From NCBI GenBank assembly GCA_964447525.1, contig CAYUSU010000001.1:1-64000 (forward strand): 64,000 bases of DNA, written 5' to 3'. Shown one piece after another: positions 35,901 through 43,287 of the stretch. The translations under genes were made by a program, and so were the position numbers. The notes under the pieces are model-generated. The model was not told the DNA's origin. It saw only the letters and a list, made by a program, of their open reading frames with translations, and did no database searches. The first letter of the stretch is position 1. Every line of letters begins with the position of its first letter. Origin of the DNA: JAFGDH01 sp964447525 (GTDB taxonomy: Archaea; Aenigmatarchaeota; Aenigmatarchaeia; QMZP01; QMZT01).

Positions 35901-37193
35901 GCAGATATCCGGTTCAGCGCAGTTTATATCCACATCACACGAGTCCATGCTTCCCGTTCTGTCTGTTATCAGAACAACATCCGCTTTCTGTCCAAGACCG
36001 AAAAGATAGCTAAGATTCGCCGTACCCAACCTTATCGGAACCGTCCTGTTGCTGATATAATCGATATGTTCTAATCCGGTACCTGAAAAAATGGAAGAAT
36101 TTATGAAAGAGTCGTTTATCAATATTTTTTGCTCGCTGGTGTTGGAATCGCTGTGTAATGTCACGTTTCCCATCGTGAAATAAACTGGATAATTACTCTT
36201 ATAATGAAGATATGCTGAAATATTGTTGAGTGTCCCGGGAACGTGGAAAGATGAATACAGATTTATTAACCCTTCTATTCCAGGAAACCAGTATTTATCG
36301 GCGCTCGTGTTTCCGGTATAAAGGAATCCTGTGAGTTCTGATGTTGTGTAGGTAAATTTTATGTACCCACCCCCTATTGATGAATTTTCGATCATGGTGA
36401 AATTGATTTCAATTGTGTTTTTCCCCCCAGAGAAGAGAGAGCATATCCCGGGATTAAACGTTGAAGAGCAGACATTCCATTTATCCGCTGAAAAATTACC
36501 CTTGGTCTTGTTGTATGTGCCTGCGGAAATATTGTTGATATGCAGTGAAAAATTATTTCCTACGTTCATTTCCATGTAGACGAACGATACATTCGCATCT
36601 GCGGGAAGATCTATGAATCTCGTTATGTTCCCCTCTCCGACATAACCCCCAAAATAGAGGAAATCGGAAGTCGTCTTTTTTGCCTTGGAAAGATAAACCT
36701 TTGCCATGTAACCGTCCACTGGTTTCGTTTTCTCGTATCCGGAAACAATAGTGGTCAGCCTTGCGAGGAAGTTATTGACCGGTTGTGTGGATGAATTATA
36801 TATATTTTCCCCTCCGAACACGATCTCGTATTCGTGACCAGTTTCGTTCAGTAATGCGTCAAGAATATCTTTCGTTATGTTCCCGGCCTCGGAAACATTT
36901 CCTGACGTCCAAAGCGAACCTATCACGTCCAGTATGGTTCTTCCCATATCATCCTGTTCCAAAACACCTGTTGCGATGTAGTTTTGTATGACCGGAAGGA
37001 ACTGGACGGAAGACATAGGCGTTTGTTCAAAAACATATACCAAATCCTTTCCTGTATAATAATATCTCTGGTATCTAAGATCTGGGGAAGAATACGTGTG
37101 GAGAAGTGAAACCAGGAAAAAACCTACGAGAATCAGTATTGAAACAGCGAATACAGCGTCCATCGAAAGCAGGAAACCCCTATAACCCCTCAT
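32892..37193 (-). CDS. Giant secreted VWA-domain surface protein (1433 aa)
   Basis: A pilin-like N-terminal hydrophobic helix (residues 9-31) leads to about 1400 extracellular residues with many NxS/T sequons. The first VWA MIDAS motif is DRTGS at Asp411. The remaining VWA strands (LVMSDGHAN, Asp1046) appear more than 600 residues later. The interval contains two homologous beta-sandwich modules, each with a (Y/K)NCVYLN...(F/L)GR...FDL...W(L)N(Q/E)G...T pattern. An N-terminal adhesin-like region (35-400) and a C-terminal Pro/Gly-rich part follow. VWA proteins mediate adhesion or complex assembly. The thioredoxin-like gene is translationally coupled downstream. Confidence 0.75.
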   Translation of the reverse strand: MRGYRGFLLSMDAVFAVSILILVGFFLVSLLHTYSSPDLRYQRYYYTGKDLVYVFEQTPMSSVQFLPVIQNYIATGVLEQDDMGRTILDVIGSLWTSGNVSEAGNITKDILDALLNETGHEYEIVFGGENIYNSSTQPVNNFLARLTTIVSGYEKTKPVDGYMAKVYLSKAKKTTSDFLYFGGYVGEGNITRFIDLPADANVSFVYMEMNVGNNFSLHINNISAGTYNKTKGNFSADKWNVCSSTFNPGICSLFSGGKNTIEINFTMIENSSIGGGYIKFTYTTSELTGFLYTGNTSADKYWFPGIEGLINLYSSFHVPGTLNNISAYLHYKSNYPVYFTMGNVTLHSDSNTSEQKILINDSFINSSIFSGTGLEHIDYISNRTVPIRLGTANLSYLFGLGQKADVVLITDRTGSMDSCDVDINCAEPDICDPWGDCHERRYKIVQKSNKAFLDAILNTTGNRVGMIGYGKRASPVCSFRDMTDDNESLRTRIDDYANEWCGWTCVSCGVESATKLVMETQTLHGTNMTSEVNTTWYDIGDDYGGKPRSADVNVNITFDQQKIVKARLSVFGRDIDAGNKNYKNCVYLNGRYLGRMCYPAEDNSDGYHDCIFDLKQDWLNQGINTVTLTSGTTIDCNEIGGSHDDWNFKDVRITLWELQNLTRNVTEFSDNQETYINYPGGFLIKNYIDMWELATDLPYPIDFTSGLNWTFTTFGPGAGDDGWDWDLQNGVGPYGWDDNVDYAPVTGGKLELDMRTGSPSRNRCSDYDCSGAYGIEVNITDDVYSSILAGDWVYFSMDYEWDGNDNPFEGSDQVWIKGRWYSPTSGYHYLGSDLDTGDDGSDGDEEIDTRDNPDDDFSGNFYQNLTQWIEGPGLYYLDIGGKILGTESSEWGYFRFDDISIGLTNSSYYAPPTNYMINVTMDMEINTSRLKAARIVFEANNVDPYYYNCVYLNDYFVGRIRHQEWNGTNIWQNVTFDLPTFWLNEGGNNITFTAGTMEDAGTSIDGGCKRPGSDNYWSFRNVMITTTESNESFPYDRFKAMLVMSDGHANTRIGDCNNCQDGASTPSQEAIDKACEAHNKYNISIYSVAFGSGADTDTLRDIACCDNCSNFYVSDDSDELVEIYEKIAKDILEIAFKAQAVVITGDVETNNTLYPDSYISYEYTPISEPLSYGEITLTYESTRLENSTGNATITDNATGTKEGWFFIQNNTRILDSKITAYSSYYWADRLWINSSNTPNQNWTNVYWLGNFSGNYEDIGDPYIINIPVNLLTPGGNNSVRIGTGLGPTNGTGGSPDSRVIYTLGITGIGLQGYSDVFHKLKGSTVTIYYDNNGDNSPDGSTSVQIGPYPSDVFDPQNDSIDDAFMRLMDMLDFINDQNPDTYGSGTVVDPYDAVNQSNPIDLEITHEVSFVSEYISQIPSLWGPSELEIRIWG

Positions 37194-37290
37194 AAAATTA
37201 TATTTGAATCTCTGTATAAAATGGTTTTTCGCCAGTTCCCGGTTATTTTTAAAGATTTATAGCAAATTACTAAATATTAAAGGTGATACG

Positions 37291-37893
37291 ATGGACTTCA
37301 GAAAATTTATAAAATCGACTTTCGGAAAGGATGTCTTTTCGATCAGCGAGGACGATATAATCAAGGAAAGGGTCCGGGTAGAGAAACAAGTGGAGAACAT
37401 ATCGGACGACATCAAGAACATACAGGAAAAGATACAGAAGCTGATGATCGAATCAAAGGGCCAGCCTTCCACCTTGAAAATGCTGAATGTGCAGAAAATC
37501 AAGGCTCTCCGGCTTGAATCCAGAACCAAGCAGATGGAGGCGAATCACTTCATCCAGCAGATGCAGGTTCTTCTTCTTGTGGAGGCCATGAAGCAGAGGG
37601 AAAAGGGAGACAAAGAATCCAAGATAACCGACGAAATTCTCAACTCTGACATGGACAAACTCAGTGCAGTCCTTCTTGTCACCGACGTCAGGGAGGCCCT
37701 TAAAGAGGGAAGGATTGATCTGGTCAAGGACAAGCTTGGAAGGGTTTTCGGGAAGGAACAACTTTTGGTCGACGACGAATCCCAGGAACTGATGAGCGCA
37801 ATAGATGATCTGGAGAAGGTCGATGAGCAGACGGCGATCAAGATGGCCGGTCAGAAGGCAAAGGAACTGGCCGACGAGAGGGTTGACGAATAA
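37291..37893 (+). CDS. Charged coiled-coil protein, possibly ESCRT-III/CdvB-like
   Basis: The 200-aa protein is almost wholly helical. Two long helices at about residues 25-55 and 60-105 are joined by a short QPSTLKML turn, followed by shorter helices (110-190), a layout seen in Snf7/CdvB proteins. Heptads are rich in Lys/Glu, and the second helix starts KIKALRLESRTKQ, typical of the ESCRT-III hairpin. No MIM1 or MIM2 motif is visible. The ATG at 37291 follows AGGTGATACG; in-frame codons back to 37204 are rejected. About 500 bases downstream is a Vps4-like ATPase. The ESCRT-III assignment rests on layout and context only. Confidence 0.45.
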   Translation: MDFRKFIKSTFGKDVFSISEDDIIKERVRVEKQVENISDDIKNIQEKIQKLMIESKGQPSTLKMLNVQKIKALRLESRTKQMEANHFIQQMQVLLLVEAMKQREKGDKESKITDEILNSDMDKLSAVLLVTDVREALKEGRIDLVKDKLGRVFGKEQLLVDDESQELMSAIDDLEKVDEQTAIKMAGQKAKELADERVDE

Positions 37894-37946
37894 GACCTTC
37901 CCAATTCCATTATTTTTGATTTTTTTCAGATATTTCAGTCTTGTTA

Positions 37947-38367
37947 TTATAAGTTGAAATAATCTTTGATCATTTTCTTGAAACTTTCGTGGCCTGTCTC
38001 AAAGTCATCTGACATGAATTCTTCCGGTGTTACCCATTTGTGTTCTGTGAGATTTTCCTCTTCATCCACATTTTTTTGTCATATCTATTTCACCGGAAAC
38101 GTGTTCGCAGAGGAATGTGGTTATAACAACCTGATCACCATCGTTTTCCCTGAAAAAATACCAATTACCGACAAGTTTCAATACATCCACATCCAGATCA
38201 GTCTCTTCTTTGAATTCCCTCATCAGACAAGACTTGGGATCGCTTCCGTATTTTATCCTTCCACCCGGAAGATCCCATACCGAAAAACCAGAAAGCTTTT
38301 GTTTAACTATTAGGAATTTTCCGTCTTTCATCAGAATTCCCTTTACCGCGGCCTGAACGTTTGTCAT
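37947..38367 (-). CDS. Nudix hydrolase, frameshifted in a homopolymer
   Basis: The Nudix box is visible (GGRIKYGSDPKSCLMREFKEETDLDVD region, matching Gx5Ex5[UA]xREx2EExGU), so the enzyme hydrolyses a nucleoside diphosphate derivative. The frame breaks after about residue 97 at a run of seven T (38071-38077). Removing one base restores about 45 further codons down to a stop at 37947, ending KKMIKDYFNL. The extension looks like the normal C-terminal helix of the family. Whether this is a sequencing error, slippage or a true pseudogene cannot be told. Confidence 0.8.
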
Positions 38368-38424
38368 TTTATTGAATTAGAGTGCAGTTTTTAAAATCTT
38401 TGATCAAATTATAAACAGGTTATT

Positions 38425-39549
38425 ATGGGAGAAATAAGAGAATCGGTCCTGAAACAGCAGCTCCAGAAGGAGATGGATGAAGCAAAAAAGCTGGATTCCA
38501 AGGGCAAGGGAAAGCAGGCAGCAGTCCATTACCAGAATGCAGCAAACATTTACAGGAGGCTGGCTTACATAGCTCCCAGAGATTATGCAGAGAACTTCTT
38601 CACAAATGCTTCCCAGTATGAGAGTCTTGGTAATATACTGAAAACCACTACCCCGTACACTAGGGCGGAATCCACTGAAATGATCGAGACTATGATAATA
38701 TCCGAGAAACCCAAGATAAAATGGGAGGAAATAGGCGGCCTGAGTGAGGTGAAGTCGACGATAAAGGAAGCTATTGTTCTCCCATTCATAAACAACAAGC
38801 CGGATTTTGTGGAAGCTCCCAAAGCCATCCTACTTTACGGTCCGCCCGGAACCGGGAAGACGCTTCTTGCTAAAGCCGCAACTAACACGCTGGAAGCGAC
38901 GTTTTTCGAGGCAAGAACATCTACGCTACTTTCGAAATACTTTGGCGAGAGCAGCAAAATAATATCAATGCTTTTTTCAAAGGCGAAAGAGAAACAACCA
39001 TCGGTAATATTCATGGACGAATTCGATAGCATAATGGTCAGCAGGGACAAAGATATGAATGAAAGCACCCGTCGCGTGGTCGGGCAGCTTCTTCAGGAGA
39101 TAGAGGGATTCGCTTCTACGAGTGATGACAAGATAATACTGATAGCCGCAACCAACAAACCATGGGACTTGGACGATGCAATGATATCGAGATTCCAGAG
39201 AAAGATATATGTTCCTCTGCCGGATCAGGAAGCAAGAAAAGCAATAATAGAGATACACATGAAAGGGGTAACACTCGAAGGGATGACCATCGGTTCACTT
39301 TCCGAAAGGACGGATGGTTTCTCTGGCAGAGATATAGCGAATCTTTGCAGGGAAGCGGTAATGATAATGATAAGGGAAAAGAACCCGAAGCTTGAGGAAT
39401 TGACTTCGACGCAGATAGAGAAATACACAATGAGTCATCGGTCGCTGAACGAGAATGATTTTGAGAAAGCTTTCGAAAAAATCAGACCAAGTGTTGATCC
39501 CGATTCTATTCAGAAATATTCTGAATGGGGAAAACAAATGGGAATGTAA
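38425..39549 (+). CDS. cdvC: Vps4/CdvC-like AAA ATPase with MIT domain
   Basis: The 374-aa protein joins an N-terminal MIT-like three-helix domain (residues 10-75, pattern AKKLDSKGKGKQAAVHYQNA) to a meiotic-clade AAA domain. Walker A GPPGTGKT is at 139-146, the pore loop SKYFGES at about 170-176, Walker B with catalytic DE at 198-199, and the arginine-finger region SRFQRK at 255-260. The C-terminal half ends in the SGRDI sensor-2 element and a helix expected in Vps4. Vps4-type ATPases disassemble ESCRT-III polymers in division or budding. It starts an operon with the TPR protein. Confidence 0.85.
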   Translation: MGEIRESVLKQQLQKEMDEAKKLDSKGKGKQAAVHYQNAANIYRRLAYIAPRDYAENFFTNASQYESLGNILKTTTPYTRAESTEMIETMIISEKPKIKWEEIGGLSEVKSTIKEAIVLPFINNKPDFVEAPKAILLYGPPGTGKTLLAKAATNTLEATFFEARTSTLLSKYFGESSKIISMLFSKAKEKQPSVIFMDEFDSIMVSRDKDMNESTRRVVGQLLQEIEGFASTSDDKIILIAATNKPWDLDDAMISRFQRKIYVPLPDQEARKAIIEIHMKGVTLEGMTIGSLSERTDGFSGRDIANLCREAVMIMIREKNPKLEELTSTQIEKYTMSHRSLNENDFEKAFEKIRPSVDPDSIQKYSEWGKQMGM

Positions 39550-39552
39550 ATT

Positions 39553-41301
39553 ATGAATATTTTTGAGGTAATGGAAGAAGAGAAAAAATACTTTGATAAA
39601 GACAAACTTCAACACCATCTCGATGATCTTCTGAAAAAGATAAAAAAATCCAGAAGAGATGAAACATTCGAAAGATCAGCCATTCTTTTTTGCGAAGCGG
39701 CCAATATTGCTCATCTTTTGGGAGATTCGAGAGCAACAGAATTCTATATGAGCTCCGCTCAGGAGAATCTCAAAACCAAAAACATATACAACGCAGCATG
39801 GGCTTACAGGAACGCTGCGCTGGTTTCTTTCGAAAACGGTGATTATACCAATGCAATTTCATTCTCGCAAAAATCGGTAGAACTATTCGAAAAATCTCAT
39901 ACGCAATATGGACTTGAATGGTGCTTCAAACTTATTGGGGAATCATTCGAAAAGAGCGGTAAAACAGGGGAAGCAATAAAATACTATAACAAATCCCTTG
40001 AAATACAAAAAGACGAGGAAATCGAAGAAAAGATCAAACACCTCATGAAAAAAACACCTGAAATTTCAGTTAGTCATAATTCTGATAAAGATTCAGTCAA
40101 GAAAAACGGAAATGCCGAATTCCGGCTGGAAATCAGGAACCTTTCTAATGATATCATAAAGGAAATAAAAGCAGTGGGAGCCGATTCTAAAATAATAGAT
40201 TCGTTCCAGAATCTGGGTCCTAACGAGATACACATTTTCAAAAAAACAGTAAAGACCGGCAATAATTCCGCCTCTTCACCGTTCCATCTGGTAGAATGGG
40301 ATACCGTTCAGGGAGATAGATTCGAAAGAGAGATTGAACCAATCGAGCTGAAGATCAAACCAAATATCGGAATGAACGCTTATTTCCGCGAGAAACCGCA
40401 AGTCGGTAAGCAGTCTTTTTTCGTTGTGTTTGTGAGGAACGACTCCGGTTCCGATATAACGAATGTTCGCCTTCGTATGGATTTCCCGGTTGAAGTCAAG
40501 GTGAAACCAGTTACCGGGTACACTTTCGAAAAAATTCAGATCGGTGAGGAGAAAGGATTCGTTTTCAAGATCCTTCCCACCGCTCTGGAAAAGGTAACCC
40601 TGAAACCTTCCGTGACCTACGATTATAATGGGAAGAGTTTTGACGAGACGATGGAACCATTTTCGATGAATGATACACTCGAATTACCGGAAGATAAAAC
40701 CATTTCCAATGATACTTCCAAAATACTTGACAACACAATGCTTGAAAAAATGAATGATATCCGCGAGGAGAAGAGATTCATTAATTCCAGATTTGAACCT
40801 TTTCAGATGAATGAAATAGAGTTCATAGAATCTCAAAAGGAAATGGCATCCGTTAACAAGGGATTTTCACTAAAAAATACTAGTATTAATGAGACATTCT
40901 CTTTGATAAAGGAAGAACTGAAGGACCTTCATATAGTATCGGAAAGAGAGAATGAAAATTCCTCTTTGTTGTGTTATTCATGCAAGACCAGAGGAGAAGG
41001 GGAGAAATATCTACTTAAAATTGTTATCAAAGATGAGAAAAATATAGTGTTCGTTGTTTCAAGAATGTATTCGGACAAAGATGATGGTCTGGATGATTTG
41101 CTTTCGAAAATATCCAACATACTGGAACATACGATAACTGCAATGACCTTCGCAACCGAAGTTCAGAACGTTGAGGTCAATGAGACAATAAATATCATAG
41201 ACTCCGTTGTACAACGATCAAAGATAGGTGGGGATGAAGATAAAACGGAAAATAAAAAAATAAAATTAAAGGATTCGGTGGTACAGAAGACCGATCTGTG
41301 A
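39553..41301 (+). CDS. TPR plus tandem beta-sandwich protein downstream of the Vps4-like ATPase
   Basis: The 582-aa protein starts three bases after the ATPase stop. Residues 1-165 are helical repeats with an alpha-SNAP/TPR look (AILFCEAANIAHLLGD, AWAYRNAALVSFENGDYTNA). Residues about 175-265 and 270-385 are two Ig- or appendage-like beta-sandwich domains. After a linker rich in Asn/Asp/Met, residues about 425-545 form a further alpha/beta domain (LLKIVIKDEKNIVFVVSR). It has no signal peptide or transmembrane helix. The composition resembles trafficking adaptors, but no family was recognised; the partner of the adjacent ATPase is the best inference. Confidence 0.55.
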   Translation: MNIFEVMEEEKKYFDKDKLQHHLDDLLKKIKKSRRDETFERSAILFCEAANIAHLLGDSRATEFYMSSAQENLKTKNIYNAAWAYRNAALVSFENGDYTNAISFSQKSVELFEKSHTQYGLEWCFKLIGESFEKSGKTGEAIKYYNKSLEIQKDEEIEEKIKHLMKKTPEISVSHNSDKDSVKKNGNAEFRLEIRNLSNDIIKEIKAVGADSKIIDSFQNLGPNEIHIFKKTVKTGNNSASSPFHLVEWDTVQGDRFEREIEPIELKIKPNIGMNAYFREKPQVGKQSFFVVFVRNDSGSDITNVRLRMDFPVEVKVKPVTGYTFEKIQIGEEKGFVFKILPTALEKVTLKPSVTYDYNGKSFDETMEPFSMNDTLELPEDKTISNDTSKILDNTMLEKMNDIREEKRFINSRFEPFQMNEIEFIESQKEMASVNKGFSLKNTSINETFSLIKEELKDLHIVSERENENSSLLCYSCKTRGEGEKYLLKIVIKDEKNIVFVVSRMYSDKDDGLDDLLSKISNILEHTITAMTFATEVQNVEVNETINIIDSVVQRSKIGGDEDKTENKKIKLKDSVVQKTDL

Positions 41302-41302
41302 C

Positions 41303-41569
41303 CTATTTCTTTTTCTTCTTGGGCTTTTCTGGTTCCTCTTCGAATTCCTTGCTCATTTTTAGTTCGTCGGCCTCTAGCCATACCACTAGCAATCCCACCA
41401 GTATAAGGAGTATTGGGATTATTCCCGTGAGCACTATTACAAAGTTATCCAGCCAGTTGATACCGAGGGTTCCCGCGGTTCCTGTTATTGGATATACTGA
41501 GTCAACGAAGAGCCCTAACCCGATCAAAACCAGGATAAGCCCGACAATAATTTTTATTGCTGCATGCAT
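41303..41569 (-). CDS. Small two-helix membrane protein
   Basis: An 88-aa protein with two hydrophobic helices (about residues 4-22 and 43-66) and an acidic then basic tail (EFEEEPEKPKKKKK). No family was recognised. AGGTGA precedes the ATG. It converges with the TPR gene, one base apart. The intergenic region to eL15 holds an inverted repeat. Confidence 0.6.
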   Translation of the reverse strand: MHAAIKIIVGLILVLIGLGLFVDSVYPITGTAGTLGINWLDNFVIVLTGIIPILLILVGLLVVWLEADELKMSKEFEEEPEKPKKKKK

Positions 41570-41590
41570 GTTTTTTCACCTATTTTGATA

Positions 41591-41619
41591 GACTACTTGT
41601 TTTTATATTATAAGTAGTC
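41591..41619. promoter_or_regulatory. Inverted repeat in the divergent eL15 intergenic region
   Basis: Arms GACTACTT (41591-41598) and AAGTAGTC (41612-41619) are perfect complements, 13 bases apart. They lie between the divergent small membrane gene and eL15, whose TATA-like TTTAAATTTATA is near 41650. An operator is possible. Confidence 0.35.
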
Positions 41620-41699
41620 AATTTCTTATAATTGATATAAAACTTTTAACTTTAAATTTATATACTTTATAATTCGTAAATAATTAATTCGGTGAAAAA

Positions 41700-42194
41700 A
41701 TGATAAAGGCAACAAACATTGTGAAGAGAAAATCAGTCACTCCGAAACTCGTGGAGTGGAGGAAGCAAAAAGTAGTGGAAAGAATAGAGAGACCAACTCG
41801 TTTAGCCAGAGCGCATGCACTTGGATACAAAGCCAAACAAGGATTCGTTGTCGTAAGGGCAAGAATAAACAAAGGTGGAAGAAAACGTCCTATGCCAGCC
41901 GGCGGAAGAGGTCCAAAGAAATCAGGAAGATTCTTTTCCACCGGAAAATCCAAGAAGTTAATGGTAGAAGAAAAAGCTGCCAGGAAGTTTCCTAACATGG
42001 AGTTGCTGAATTCTTATTATGTAGGAGAGGATGGAAAACACCAGTGGTACGAGTGCATACTTATTGATCCCAGTCACCCGTCCATTTCCAAATCCAAAGA
42101 AACCCGATGGCTTACCAGCGGGAAGCATACCGGAAGGGTTTATAGGGGAAGAACATCCGCCGGTAAGAAATCCAGGGGACTGTTGAAGAAGTAA
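41700..42194 (+). CDS. rpl15e: Ribosomal protein eL15
   Basis: A large-subunit protein. RIERPTRLARAHALGYKAKQG, in parts, and RWLTSGKHTGRVYRGRT are unmistakable. At 164 aa it is shorter than typical eL15 (about 190), and the usual N-terminal YIREAWK segment is missing. An in-frame stop six bases upstream of the ATG (with its GGTGA site) shows that the short N-terminus is genuine. It stands alone before pyrH. Confidence 0.93.
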   Translation: MIKATNIVKRKSVTPKLVEWRKQKVVERIERPTRLARAHALGYKAKQGFVVVRARINKGGRKRPMPAGGRGPKKSGRFFSTGKSKKLMVEEKAARKFPNMELLNSYYVGEDGKHQWYECILIDPSHPSISKSKETRWLTSGKHTGRVYRGRTSAGKKSRGLLKK

Positions 42195-42253
42195 TTTATA
42201 CTGATTCTCGGAAATAGAATTATAAACATAGTTATAATAATAAAGAGATAAGC

Positions 42254-42937
42254 ATGAAAATAGTCTTTGATGTTGGGGGATCGATACTCTGCCCCAAAGG
42301 GGTACCGAACGAAGAGATTATCAAGCTTTATTCTGAATTTTTGCTTTCGCTCGTCGCCGAAGGTCACGAGATTGTTGTGGTGGTAGGTGGCGGTAAGCTC
42401 GCAAAGAAATACATATCAATTGCGGAAAATTTCTCAGATGAAAGAGAATTCCTTGACAATATCGGTATACAGAGTACAATACTCAATGCGATGGTTTTGA
42501 TTTCTTCACTTGGAGAACATGTGAACAAAAAGGTACCAACCAGTACACGTGATCTGAAAAAAGCCATAGGAACGAAGAAAATCGTTGTAATGGGAGGACT
42601 GAAGCCGAAACAGACCACGGATGCAGTGGCTGTTCAGGCGGCGGAGGTTTTGGGGGCGAATATGATAATAATAGGAACGGATGTTAACGGGATATATGAC
42701 AAGGACCCGAAACACCATTACAAGACAAAAATATTCATAAAAATAACCCCTCACCAGATATCCAAGATAATAGAGAAGGAGAGATTCACCCCGGGCCATT
42801 CTGCAGTAATAGATCCTGTTGCAGTGAAACTTCTCGACAAGAACAAAATAAAGACACTGGTTCTTAACGGGAAAGACATAGAAAACATACGTAACGCCAT
42901 AAAAGGGAAGGAATTTTTAGGAACGACAGTAGAGTGA
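42254..42937 (+). CDS. pyrH: UMP kinase
   Basis: A 227-aa amino-acid-kinase-family enzyme of the archaeal/bacterial PyrH type, converting UMP to UDP. The N-terminal FDVGGSILCP is the phosphate loop, GHEIVVVVGGGKLAKKY the glycine-rich region, and TDVNGIYDKDPK the nucleotide contact. Length agrees with archaeal UMP kinases. It is followed after four bases by cutA, so a small operon pyrH-cutA-argS is likely. Confidence 0.93.
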   Translation: MKIVFDVGGSILCPKGVPNEEIIKLYSEFLLSLVAEGHEIVVVVGGGKLAKKYISIAENFSDEREFLDNIGIQSTILNAMVLISSLGEHVNKKVPTSTRDLKKAIGTKKIVVMGGLKPKQTTDAVAVQAAEVLGANMIIIGTDVNGIYDKDPKHHYKTKIFIKITPHQISKIIEKERFTPGHSAVIDPVAVKLLDKNKIKTLVLNGKDIENIRNAIKGKEFLGTTVE

Positions 42938-42941
42938 TATA

Positions 42942-43265
42942 ATGTATGTTGTGGTTCTTATAACTTGCCCTGATCGGGAAAGCGCCGAAAAGATATCAGA
43001 CGTCATCCTTGAACAAAGACTTGCCGCATGCGTTAACATAACCGGTGATATAAAATCTTTTTTCTGGTGGGGAAAACACATGAAGAAGATACACTCCGCG
43101 AAAGAGGTGATGATGTTTGTCAAGACGAGACAATCCCTTCTTAAAAAACTGATAAGGGAAGTCAAAAAGACCCATCCTTATTCCGTCCCAGAAATAATCG
43201 CCATTCCTGTTGTTGGCGGGTCAAAGGAGTATATGCAATGGATTGATGAGGAAACAAGAAATTAA
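42942..43265 (+). CDS. cutA: CutA1-family protein
   Basis: A 107-aa trimeric CutA-like protein, originally linked to divalent cation tolerance. Conserved motifs are LITCPDRESAEKI, the EQRLAACVNI segment, IKSFFWWGK and the HPYSVPEIIAIPV region. It is a full-length copy between pyrH and argS. Its real cellular role is uncertain in every organism. Confidence 0.95.
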   Translation: MYVVVLITCPDRESAEKISDVILEQRLAACVNITGDIKSFFWWGKHMKKIHSAKEVMMFVKTRQSLLKKLIREVKKTHPYSVPEIIAIPVVGGSKEYMQWIDEETRN

Positions 43266-43287
43266 TAGATTCAAAAGAATTATTATT

